Assembly (NCBI GenBank): GCA_949317995.1
Contig: OX439043.1
Span: 56,065,339 to 56,129,338 of the forward strand
DNA from: Acholoe squamosa
Lineage: Eukaryota; Annelida; Polychaeta; Phyllodocida; Polynoidae
Direction: 5' to 3'
DNA length: 64,000 nt
Shown here: piece by piece, positions 38,901 through 50,900 of the stretch
Position numbering within the stretch: the stretch's first letter is position 1
Layout of the letters: each line of letters starts with the position of its first letter
Program-made: the position numbers and the translations under genes
Notes under the pieces: model-generated
The model's database searches: none
The model's input: the letters and a program-made list of their open reading frames with translations, nothing else
What the model was told of the DNA's origin: nothing

Positions 38901-41900
38901 AATGCATTGTGTCTTTCTGCCATGATGCACTAACTCTATATACTGGCTATTCGTTGCTAAAAGATTCCCTGAAGATGGCCATCTAATCTCTGGTACTCGT
39001 TGGTATAATGGCGAGAAATAACTGTAGAGGGCAAAGAAGGACGCCACACCGGGACGCCATGCAGAACCCTTAAGTACTTGTACAGTAACATAATAAACAT
39101 CTATAGTAAACCTGCTGCTGCATTTTATTTCCTGTATTTGCTTTTATCTTCCCTTATGATTCATATTGCATTCACCCCTCGTCTGATATCAATTTCCATA
39201 TTTTAATAAACTGTAACGCTAATAAGGCCGTGAGAATACCTTTCCTTTTCCACCCCCGCACTGGAGGCGGCATGTGGGCGTCAACAGGTGCATCAATATT
39301 CATGAACCACCCAAAGGTTTTAACGTTAACACCTCTTCTACCACAGTTGGTGACAGTCCACCTACAGATCACATCCTACAGACCACCACCCTCATCGCTT
39401 TTCAATTTTGTTTCAATTACTTCTTTACAATATTGCTGTCTGTCGACATAATAAACCGTTTAAAGGTTACACGCATCCCTGTTTGTGTCGAATCCTAAGT
39501 TTAGGAAAAGCCATATGCCTGTAAATTGCTTTACAGTACTGTAATATAAATGGTTAGTGTAAAATAAAGTTCTATTTCATAGGATCCTCATGTTCCTTAC
39601 CAACCTTTTGCGATATCAAAAGAGTAGGAGTCTTCACTTGAGACCAACATTTTTTCAGCCTTAGCTCGTATACAAAAATCTTGTTTAATCTTAACCCCTA
39701 GGTGCCCAAGCGTGCTTTAAAGCGCGGTTTTGGGCTTAAATACATGTACATTGAAGGAAACTATCATCCAGATACTTCTACTGGTCCAATCTGCAAAGTT
39801 AGACTCTCTATAGAACGGCCATGACCTCCCCATCACAATACAACCATCCATTTTTCTCTATCACCATTATACCTAACACAGGAGTCAATATTTGAAAATG
39901 ATTCATTAGAGGGCCACCCTCCAGGGGGCTAAGACCAGACATGACACAATTATTACGCTAGATCATATACATCTAATGTCCCATACTGCCATTAGATTCT
40001 AAAAGAAATGTTCATATCCATAGAGATAATCCATGCATTGTTACTAGCACATTATGTCTCCTGAGTGGTAGTACACATATATATGCAGAATTGAATGAGG
40101 CCTCAGAATTACAGGTATTATGGATGTGGGGGACTATATAGTACACAAGAGAGACTAAATACTACCAATGACAGCAAATGGAATGTTTTAGAAACTATGG
40201 TTACCAAACCTGACCAATAAATTTCATGTCCTTAACTGAAAGTCTTCACTGAGTTATGAGTATTCAGGAAATGCAATACAGAGCTGATATCAAAAGATAA
40301 GATCAAAAAAACACATGGGCTTATTAACTAAGTTTGATTGATTGATTGATTGATTGATTTTATTTCAACAAAGCTACGCGGTTTACACAGCGAAATTTCA
40401 TCTTGTTGGAATTAATACAGTATGCAAGGGCTTAAAAGGTAGCCACAAACACTACGTACAAGGTATTGTCATGGTTATTTCACTGATTTAAATAACATAA
40501 GATCAGTAGCGATTGATGTAAGATCGATTTTTGGCTATATTCGACAAGGCAGGTATCTTCAACTTGGGACTCGAGATTTGGGGTGTAGATAATTTATCAA
40601 GAGAAGCAGAGGGGGGGCAGGACTGATGGCCTGAACCTATCCAAGAGATATGTTATAATGTAATCTATATAAATGTTGATTCTGTAATACGGTTGATTGG
40701 AGTGCAGGACTGATGGCCTGAACCTATCCATTTTCAAGTAAAATACAATCATGAAATAATAAAGAAATAAAGCAAAAGTAAGGATAAATCTTATTTACTA
40801 GTAATCCAATGAAATACATATAAGTATTGCTAAAGGAGGGCAGGACTGATATCCTGAACTTATCCCATATTTGTTTAATTATGTAATAGACAATAGTGAC
40901 ACTCTTATGACGATGTATAGGTACCTGTGTTAATAATAGTGGAAGATAGGCAGGTCTGATGATCTGAACCTGTCTAGGAGAGTCAAGAAAAACTGAATGT
41001 ACTATTTGTTTACAAGAGGTTGGCCCGTTGTTTCACAATACTAAAGTCTAGTTTGGCAATGGTTGTTTTAAAGTGGCTTTTGTTATCCATAAATTGTGTT
41101 TCTTTACTGAGTGAGTTCCAAAGAACCATGCCTCTATGTAGGGGTGATTTCCTGACTAATTGTAGTTTGGGGCGTTGGCTTTTGAATTGAATTTTTCTAT
41201 CACCTCTGGTACGTATATTTTGTACAGTGATAATGTTATCCTCGTCATGTGATAATTTGTACATAAGCATGATTAATTGTATGTCACGACGTTTGACTAA
41301 TGTAATACAATTGCACTGTCTATGAAGATCAATTTCAGAGATATCCATAGGGTTCCTAATTTTAAGGCAATCTCTCAATCCTTTGTTTTGTAGAATTTGT
41401 AGACTATCTTGATTGACCACACAAAGACTGTCTAGTATGAAACTACAATACTCTAATGCAGGCAAAATACAATGTTTGTAGATTTGCAGAGCTTCATCTT
41501 GATTGATTAAGTAACGAATTTTGTGGGATGTAAACAGTCTATGATGGCATCTCCTTTTAATAGACGAATAATAAGCCTTGTAGTTTAGATTTTCATCAAG
41601 GGTGACCCCTAAATAGCAGAAGGTAAGTTTGGTGTGAACTTCAATGTTGTCAATTTGGAGGGGTATAGGCTGGTGTAGGGCTGTCTTGTAGGGTGTTCCA
41701 AAGACAACTTGGACAGTTTTTTTCTGAATTGATAGTCAATCTATTTATAGCACACCAGTTTAGTACTATATCAAGGTCAGGTTGAGCCAGATGTTTTAGA
41801 TCAGCTCTGGTATTGGCTTCTGTCATAAGCACTGCATCATCAGCGTAGAGTATGATTTGGGAGTTTTCAACTAAGGTAGGCAACTCATTGATATAGACAG

Positions 41901-44900
41901 AGAAATGTAACGGTCCCAAAATAGACCCTTGAGGGACACCATAAAGAACATGTGTTAGGTTGGAAATTGAGTTGTTGGCTCTAGTCATGTGTTGACGAAA
42001 TTGTAGATAGCTCTTGAACCATCTTAGTAGAGACCTATTCGCACCTAATTCAGAAATTTTCATAAGTAACCTGCCATGATGGACTGTATCAAAGGCTTTC
42101 CTCATGTCTATAAAAAGGCATGAGGAAAGTTTGCCCCTATTGATATTTGAGTAAATGTATTGGGTTAGAGTATAAACAGCATCGGTTGTAGAGCGACCAG
42201 GAGTGAAGCCAAACTGATGTTTTGACAATTTATTATTATCAAGCATGTGATTTATCAATTGTTGGTGGACCACTCTTTCCATAATTTTACTTATGATTGG
42301 CAGTAATGTTATCGGCCTCCAGTTAGTAAGCTTATTTAAGTCTCCTTTCTTGGGAATAGGAATAATTGTGCCTGTTGCCCACTTGTCTGGGAAGGAGCCA
42401 GTAGTTAGGCTGCAGTCAATCATCGTTTTTTAAATGAGGAATTATTTCAGAGAGAAAATCTTTCATAATACTAGAGTTGACATAATCTACTCCAGAGGAC
42501 TTAAGTCTCTCAATCATACTGACATATTTTTTAACATCTTCTAGTAGTACTTCTCTAAAGAGGAAGTCCCCTTCGAGGTTTGCGGGGAGTTCTAGGACCT
42601 CATCCATGGAAATGTTGCCAGGATAGTTTTTAAAAGCTTTTGCTAGTTTTTCCCCAACTTGGCCATAGAAATTATTAATATAGTCTGCTGTCTTGTCATG
42701 GGTGACTGATGTCATTATCATCAATTAGGTGTATAGTACTATGTGTCTTACTATTGTTGCCTAAAATTGGATTTATATTATGCCAAAAAGATTTAGGGTC
42801 ATTTTTATATTTATTTAATGTGGCCCATACTCTGTTCCTATTTTCTTTGGTGATCTCTCTAGAAACCATGTTCCTGAGAGTCTTTGCACGTTGTGAGGCA
42901 TCAAGGTCCCCACCAAGCGTGTTGTGGGCTTTCCTGTATGCCTCTTTTTTCTGACGAATCAGACCTAAGATGTCATTAGTAAACCACCTCGGGGTGTCTT
43001 TCCTAATGTTGTAGGTTTTGATTGGACATTTATCATCAAGGAATTTTATTATATGCGACTCAAGAAAGTCCCAGTGAAAAGAGGGATTGTTGGCTGTATT
43101 AAAATCATGCCAGTCAATGTTATCAATAAAAGTCACCAATTCAGCTTTCTGGTAATCTCTATAGATTCTGCCAGTAACTTTTTCAATGATTTTCTTATGT
43201 CCCTGATGTTTAAGAACAATAAAGGTGGGAATGTGATCCGAAATGAGAAAATTTACTGTCCCTTGTAAAGCAATTATATTGCTATTAGAGTATATGTGAT
43301 CAATGTAGGTGGCTCCTAAGGGGTGGAGCCGAGAGGTACCAGTTTCAATCAACTTGAGATTATGATCTCTTAAGAGTCTAAAGATTCTCTTACATTTCCT
43401 GCTTTCTCTATGCACCATGTCGATATTACAATCACCTAGTATATGAATCTCATGTTTCCTTAGCGACCTATGTGAAATAGTATTCTCTAGGGCTGTAATG
43501 AAATTACAAATCGGTGCCCTAGGGGGTTTATAGCAAGTAATTACCGTTCTAATCCTGTTATTGGGCTTATTAGTGGTAACCACTAGTATTTCAGCGTCAT
43601 CAGTAATTAGTGATAAATCATTTCTCACTGAACTAAATAGGGCAAAGGGTTCACTTACATAGCATAAGAGTCCTCCAGCATGTCAGTCTCTACCTAGCCG
43701 GAATGTAGTATGACCATGAACCTCAATTTTGCTGTCACTAACTAAGTCATGTAACCAGGATTCACATACACAAATATAATCAAAATCTGTGAAAAGTTCA
43801 TTAATGATCTCGAGTCTATTACTTGCTAGTATGCTTCTAGTATTCATTCCTATCAGCTTAACCCCTTTAGTCCCAAGTATTGTGGTAATATAATTGTGAA
43901 ATAATGTAAAATCTTCAAATAATTCTGGGCACCAAAAGGTTAATGTCCAAAATACAGTTCCGTCAGGAGTGCCATTGCACCATTAAGTACCATGTAAGTA
44001 CCAGGTAATGCTAAGAGTCAGTCCCATACTTCTACATACCCTCTATCTGGTCAGCCATAGCTAACCCACCCTCTCCTCCCAATAGAGATTCACAACCCCA
44101 GAACATCACCTTTTCATGCCGATAGAATTAGTATATTAAACGTGAGCACTTAATGAGGATCAAGTACCGTGGTGACCTGTCTGCACCAAATCATGTCTGG
44201 TAATGTCCCTTTCTCAATGTCCTACATACCTGGTTAATCTGTGAAGCATCCCATAGTTTACTCTCTTCAAACCTTTAAGGGGCGCTGATGCATTAATGCA
44301 TCATGCCCATTGATCGTCATGATGCACCAATGAATTTATTGGAGCATGCCGACATTACGGGTTTGATACATATGTGGATCAACACGGTTAAGGGTACGCC
44401 CATGAGGGGGTGCGTGGGCGTACCTTTAACCGTGTTGATCCACATATATACTCGTGGAGGGTCGACATCAAGCTCCATTGAAGTGCTGGCGACCAATGGG
44501 CATGATGTATTAATGCATCAGCGGCCTTTAAAGGGTTAATACTGCAGACTGAAAATTGTACTGGACCTATTCACACAGTCAGGTGCTGCTTATAAAACAT
44601 ATAAGAACAATTTACCTTCCAGTTTGGTTTTTATTGATAGGTGTATACGGTCAAATCGAATCTCTCACAACACCTCTATGGACCTTTTGATGAAAGCACG
44701 ATGCCTTTAATAATGATGGTTTCATGTCTGTTTATCAATACAATGCACCAAGACAGTTTCATATAATCAGGTATTACGGTAATTGTAAAATTTCTAATAA
44801 CTCTTAACCTGCAATGCCTAATTTTCACTAATAGGGGTAGTCTGTGATATCATAACAAATGTCTGACAACGCCTCCATCAGTCCATGGGCCTTTTTTATG

Positions 44901-47900
44901 AAATAACAATGCACAAAAAGTGCCTATTTTTCGAAACAATACCAGCAAATAGGAGCATTCTATTGGCACATCCGGGTTAGACTTAGGAGAATGAACCATG
45001 CTTACAGTCTTCGACATTCCCAATCTACTGACAGTTTTGCTGAGAAAGTGAACATTTTTCTCAGTGGTCTTTCATAGACCTACTGGTATATATACAAAAT
45101 TGTCAAGTCCAAATTGAAATAATGTATTTTCTTCATGTCCATCGATATTGAACACATCACATAATTCTCCATTATGGGATTTCTGTGGGAATTATGTGAG
45201 CTTCTTTTCATAATCACCAAAAGTTCTTGTTCTCTTTGCTATTCCAGGCCAATCGTTTATGTTAAAAATGTCCTTTGACATTACAACAATGTGGGAGGCA
45301 TTATGATATACCAGGAGTGACATGAAGAATAGTTTCCGTGGTAACCTTTAGTGATATATGGCACGGTATATGATGAGAGTATTGTTTTAATAGGGTAGAA
45401 TATCCAATTTTTAGATGAGAACAAGATCATAGGTTCTCTAGGGAGCTTCATTAATATTAGACAGACATGCAGACACACTTGAGTTTTCACCTACGCAATT
45501 ATGATGAATTATGGCAGTTACTGGTACCGGTACTCTAATACAAGGATAGAATATATGCACTCCAACCCGTCAATTAGCAGTAATACATGTATACCTGTTT
45601 ACTGGAGAAGATAAGAAAACTGAGCCAACTAAGCCCCTCATATTGTTCTTAGAAGCAGTCCATCATTAAAGTGATAAAATGAGATCTAATTGAATCTGCC
45701 CGAATCACAAGATAGACCCAGGCAGATGGATCTTTTGAAAAACTGAGGAGTTTCCAGCTTTGTAATATACTTTTTTTTTGTCGGGGGGGGGGGGGGGTCT
45801 TCACTCTAACGCCGGCATTTCCTAACCCATGAATCAAAAACCTAGGTCGCTGCTGCCAACTTGAATATAAATGACATTTTGTACACATGTTCTCTCCCTG
45901 ACTATTATATAGAAAACTGATAATCACTAATAGGTAAACTTATGTCGATACATATCATGATGGTTCAAGGCATTTTTCCTGCTGACCTAACCTTTCCCTC
46001 TGCTACTAAATGTTGTTTGCAGTATGACCTTTGGCCAGTTCTAATAACCGGCCATTCTCCAGGACCGAGTCACGCTCACTCTGTCAACAACCCATGTCCT
46101 GCACCAGGGGGCAGGCTGACATTTAACCCTTTAAGGACAAAGGGTCCTCATGATGCACTAATGCAGTGTTGATGAGTCTTGTTAATTGTAAGAACTACGA
46201 CCAGGGCACTGCGTTGGAGCATCATGACGAACATGGTTGAGATGTCTTAAAGCATGCACCCGTCTACTACACGTATTTGTGCTCTTTAATGCCCAGGCTC
46301 AATAGTTACACAACTTGGAGGTCCACCAGGCCATCCATTTATCTAGACCGTTCAACTACATGTACCTCTAATGACCTTATTCTGACCCTGCCTTCGGAGA
46401 ACTAAATCAAGTCTATATACTGAAAAGAAAATTCCCTCTTTACCCCTACTCCTAAAAGAATCTGTAAATACATGTGTACCTGAACGAAAACCATGGACCA
46501 CTGATGATGACATATCTCCTCCATCCTGATCCTTAATTTACTTGCTAATACACTTTTGTGATTTTTTACTGCAGAGAATGGGACCCTAATTTTTCTCTTA
46601 GTCCCTCTCTCACATTGATATGACGACTGTGTTGTAATACATGTCATGTTGTGTCCCCATCTCAGGAGTGTCACATTAACCTAATTATAAAGTACAACAA
46701 GTAGCACATTAGCGCAGTTGGCATTTGTAAACAAATGTGAAGATCATTCCGTCAATAGAGGCATGAATACATTAACATACATGCTATGAGTGAAGCATAC
46801 ACTTTTACTTGTGTAAAAGAGCATAAATTTACAGCAAAACCTCCCATACAGGATGCACCTTTAACAATCCCTCGTTTGTGAATGTTGCCCATGTCATAGT
46901 ATCAGTGATGAAACCATTTGAAAACATTCTGTTTCCTTTGTGCCAATAGTGTATCATCTGTGAACATTCCCCATATCCTAGTACCAATATCATAATGTGT
47001 TATTTGTGAAGGTTCCCCATGTCCTAATATCAATAGGTCATCAATAAGAAGAGGAAGATCATTCATTCTGGCTTAATCAATTGATCAAATACTTACACGA
47101 ATAAATGATCTTCCTAAAAATGGATGTAAGTAAAGGGGACTCACCTTGCAGTGGTAAAGAGAATGCCATTCACACCACCAAAGGTAGAGAGGGCTACAAA
47201 CACGGGCATGATCCACCACATAACACCGTAGAGACGTTTCGAGAACGTCTGAAACAAAGAGATAGAGTACTGATTAATTTACACTTAATGCTTTGGTGTT
47301 TAGATACAATTGACTTTTTTATAGTTGCAAGATTCCCTTCTATATACCGAATTATTTTTTTTTTTTTTTAAAGATTTTGATGGTTTCCGCTACCGGGTAA
47401 AATTATTTTATTTATTTACTGGACCTAACCTAGGAAATAATTTTTTCAGAACACCGGGGAGAGATACCTAGTATTTCCCAGTGCTAAAATGAAAACAAAC
47501 CCTTGGTTTGCTCCCATTCTGACTGACTTTCACCAAGAATGTGGGTCTATATGCTAATATTGACTCTGACTACTGTCAAGTGTTGACTGTCAACGTGACA
47601 CCAGTCTAATAACATCAAACTCCATGAGTTTGGGACCACTGGCAATCTTTATTGTCACATTTTAAAACACAAACATAAGCCTGATGAGTCCCCATGGGAT
47701 GAAACTACTCCTTAACTACCGGTTGTCAACTGGTAGTTACTGTCTCCATGTAACCTGCTTCCATGGATACTGTGTACACTGTCACCAAGTGACAGATACA
47801 CATGTGACTGTTGCCAAGCAATGGTGTTCTGAATGACGTCACACCCATCGGGTGAAACCGTCATTTGGAGTGGTAGCTTAGTGTAAGAAGGACGTGAGAC

Positions 47901-50900
47901 GATCTAGCCCTGTCGAAATAGATACCGAATTATAATCCGGTAATACACGATGGCACAGTAAATCCTATGGTTGCACTGACAACCTTTTTTTTCTCTTTTT
48001 ATATGCGATCATATTAACCGCCATCGGTCTATATGATGAATGAATGCAGCATTGGTTTAGTTGTTAGGGCTTTTATGTATTGTAAGGTTCCAAAATACTC
48101 CCAAAACCTCCAAATTATCTTGTGTAATTCCAGAAAAGGACTAAAATGAAAAGATAAATTTAACCTGTGCCGACATGTTTCGGTTTTTTCAAACCTTGGT
48201 CAGGGCTCTTTTTATTTTAGAGATGTGAGGGACTCTATTGCCTTTAGGAGCCTTATTCAGCCTTCATGGTTGCATAACATTCCATAATAAATAATTTGAA
48301 TGAGGTAACATGACAACATTTTCAAAAATGACTCCCAATCAATGGGAGTTGTATAGGAGAATAGTCCATAGACCTTTAATGTATTGTAATGACCATCACG
48401 ACACATGTCAAATAGGCAAAGTCGCCCCTAACTCGACCACTATGAATACTTCTCACAAGTATTCGGGGAATGTGCAATGCCTTCATATTGTGATTAATGG
48501 TATGCCATCAATCGACATTTATGTGCTATCTGAAGGAAGTTGAACCAGGTTGGTCGACTTAAGGTACCAACATGGCTAGTGGTCGAATCAGGTGCGCCAA
48601 GTGGATCACTTGATCTGGCACCTGGCGAGATTCTACAGTCAACACAGGGAGTTATCTGATTGGTTGATAAATCACTTACCACAGCTACGGCGGAAGCGGT
48701 GAGGATCTCGGGGGGAGAGACTGTGGTGAAATATGCAACATTGGCAAGGACATAAACAACGGTAACCAGGGTACAGGAAATGAAGATAGCGCGGGGGAGG
48801 TTCTTGTAGGGATCCTTCAGTTCTTCGATAACGTAATTCAAATAATTCCTGAAAAGTAGAAATAAATGTGATTATTTGTTCTGCAACTTTTAGATAGGAA
48901 ATGGCTTTGCTTAGAAAATGTTGACATATCAAAGAAGTATGTATTTTAATTGACACGTTTTTATAATGTTATCAGGTTTTATCTGAGATAACTGGTCCTC
49001 CATACTTTGATTTGTCGAATGTATTCCCACTCTACTGATGGTAGGAAACATGAAGGGTACACAATTCCTGCCATGCTAAGTAAGATCATTTATTTTCACA
49101 ATTTCAAGATAAGAATCTATTTAACGATACTGGTTAATAATGAAAGAAAATATATATTATTTCGTATAATCCAAATGAGTACATGTCTATATAATTATCC
49201 TTATGTATAGTTCCAATGAATATCAAAATGATATCATCAATTGGTTATCTACTATTTGAAACGGGTATCAAATACAACGACAAAGGGTGGCTGATTAATA
49301 GGGTGGTGGTCTTCGTGCTACCATAATCTCTCGCGTATAAGGCGCAGCTCACCTATAGGAGGTCTGTTTCACGTATAAGGCGCACCTCTAAGGGCAGATT
49401 TTTGTTAGTTTACTACTGTTCTATAGTAAAAATAGCCCCCTTATAAGGCGCACCCCAAACTCAAGGCAATGTCCCTCCCACGTATAAAACTCAGCAGCAT
49501 TTTGTTTGGCGTATAAGACGCGCCTTATACGCGAGAGATTACGGTACATGTTAACAGGTGCAACACCCTTATACACCCAGGAAGCATAATAAATGCTATC
49601 AGGGAGACATGGCAAAGCATTTCCCATCCAGATAAGGTGACAGATAAGCCATCAGTGATAATCAGGCTACATACCATCCATTATAAGCAAACAATCCTTG
49701 ATAGAACGCCAACGATAACGACCCAACATTCCATATCGTGTTTTTAAACGGGTCGTGAAAAGCTTCATGTTCTCCTGGAAATATAAGAAGATAACGAGAA
49801 TTGAATTATGATAAGATTTATCGATCTGAAAGGTGAACACTGCTTTTTGCATCATTTTATAATCTATGAGATACAGCCAAGATCTTGCGGTCTGAAGACC
49901 CACAGATTACATATTATACAGTATATTGTAAATCAGGCATGGGCAAAAATCGGGAAGCCATACATTTACTTGATATAAAAGCCTTCTATTCTTCCAAAAC
50001 AGCCCTCCTTATCACTCATTTGAGGAAAATACAAATCATTCAAAGTTTTAGAAATCAGGGAATCCTGATAAAACCTGAAGACTTACATCCTTGAATTTTA
50101 GATATTGTTTTATTGATTGCTTCGTTTCTCTAATACTCTGGTAAGAGATATTTAATTTTGATAGAAATATCCATGAGCACAACATTCTATTTTAAGGTCT
50201 GGCAGCGTTTCTACATCTGCCAAATCTGAATGGAGAAATAGTGGGGATAATAGTGTCTCTTGACCCTCACAAGTCAGATCTATAAGCTCCCTATAAGCTG
50301 CAATGTTGACTGATGCTGATTTAACCTCAGCAGAGAATTACACTCTGGGAGTTTGTAAGTACATGTATAGTGGGGTCACTGGCCAAAATGGTTCTGGCCT
50401 AGAATCGATCCTGAATACATAAATTAACATTGATTAGCCACTTGCTAAATCTCGAGCCGCCGTTCGGGCGAATTATTGCAAATCCGACAATTTAATTTAT
50501 CACAAAAGTATAGGAAAAATTGGGTCGGATTAGCAAAATTCCGTCCGACCGACAGCTGTGGAACCAGTGCTTCAGGTGGGTATTCCACTGCGTTGCCGGT
50601 GAGTGCGACCGACCGACATAATACTTTTACTATATCAAAAATTGGATTAGAATTACCCGCTTTATCCAATCTAAGAGTGCATTTATAAATTTCACCCACA
50701 GCAGAATCAATCCTCCCCAAAATGAAGCTGTAGCAGAGAGAGAATCAGGGATTCATTCTGCCCTAAGTACTTATTTGATGGATCAGGTACGTAATGTCCA
50801 TGTCAATGGGCCCCACACCACCCATTGTCAACTAAAAGCATTGGGAGGCGGCTACAGTCAGGAGGGACATGCATTTTGTATGTGGCCTGGAGTAGGATAG

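Larger units (their letters stand above)
40334..43990 (-). mobile_element. decayed non-LTR retrotransposon (CR1/L2-like LINE)
   Basis: Antisense to the plus strand and so in the same orientation as the SLC7 gene. From 5' to 3': an apurinic endonuclease domain (43900-42696; [12 protein letters not shown] and SDH-x-P motifs), a linker, reverse transcriptase (42423-41650; [21 protein letters not shown] and YADD), and a C-terminal region with an ALEYCSF-type motif (41465-41010). Then comes a 3' UTR with four repeats of a 27-base motif and a terminal (AATC)n tail. An in-frame TGA at 43683-43685 and at least three frame changes (near 42700, 42420 and 41720, the last in a homopolymer) make it inactive. 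The 5' limit is uncertain and target duplications were not found. The CR1/L2 placement is inferred from domain order and a short-repeat tail. Confidence 0.9.
32098..47144 (-). other. 15.0-kb SLC7 intron (between exons d and e)
   Basis: Holds piggyBac-like foldbacks (32859, 36.0 kb, 44271, 46127), a G-rich GGGA tract, a dispersed repeat (35078), (TG)n near 37863, TTTA and AAAT tracts near 38100 and 37020, and a 3.6-kb LINE. No nested host gene was recognised. Confidence 0.75.

Noticed and set aside
47880-47960. tRNA-like phrase
   Set aside because: No acceptor stem or TTC loop could be paired; no tRNA is supported anywhere in the window.
48494-48841. 115-codon minus-strand frame
   Set aside because: Only the part at or above 48680 is coding (SLC7 exon c); the rest reads past the GT donor into the intron.
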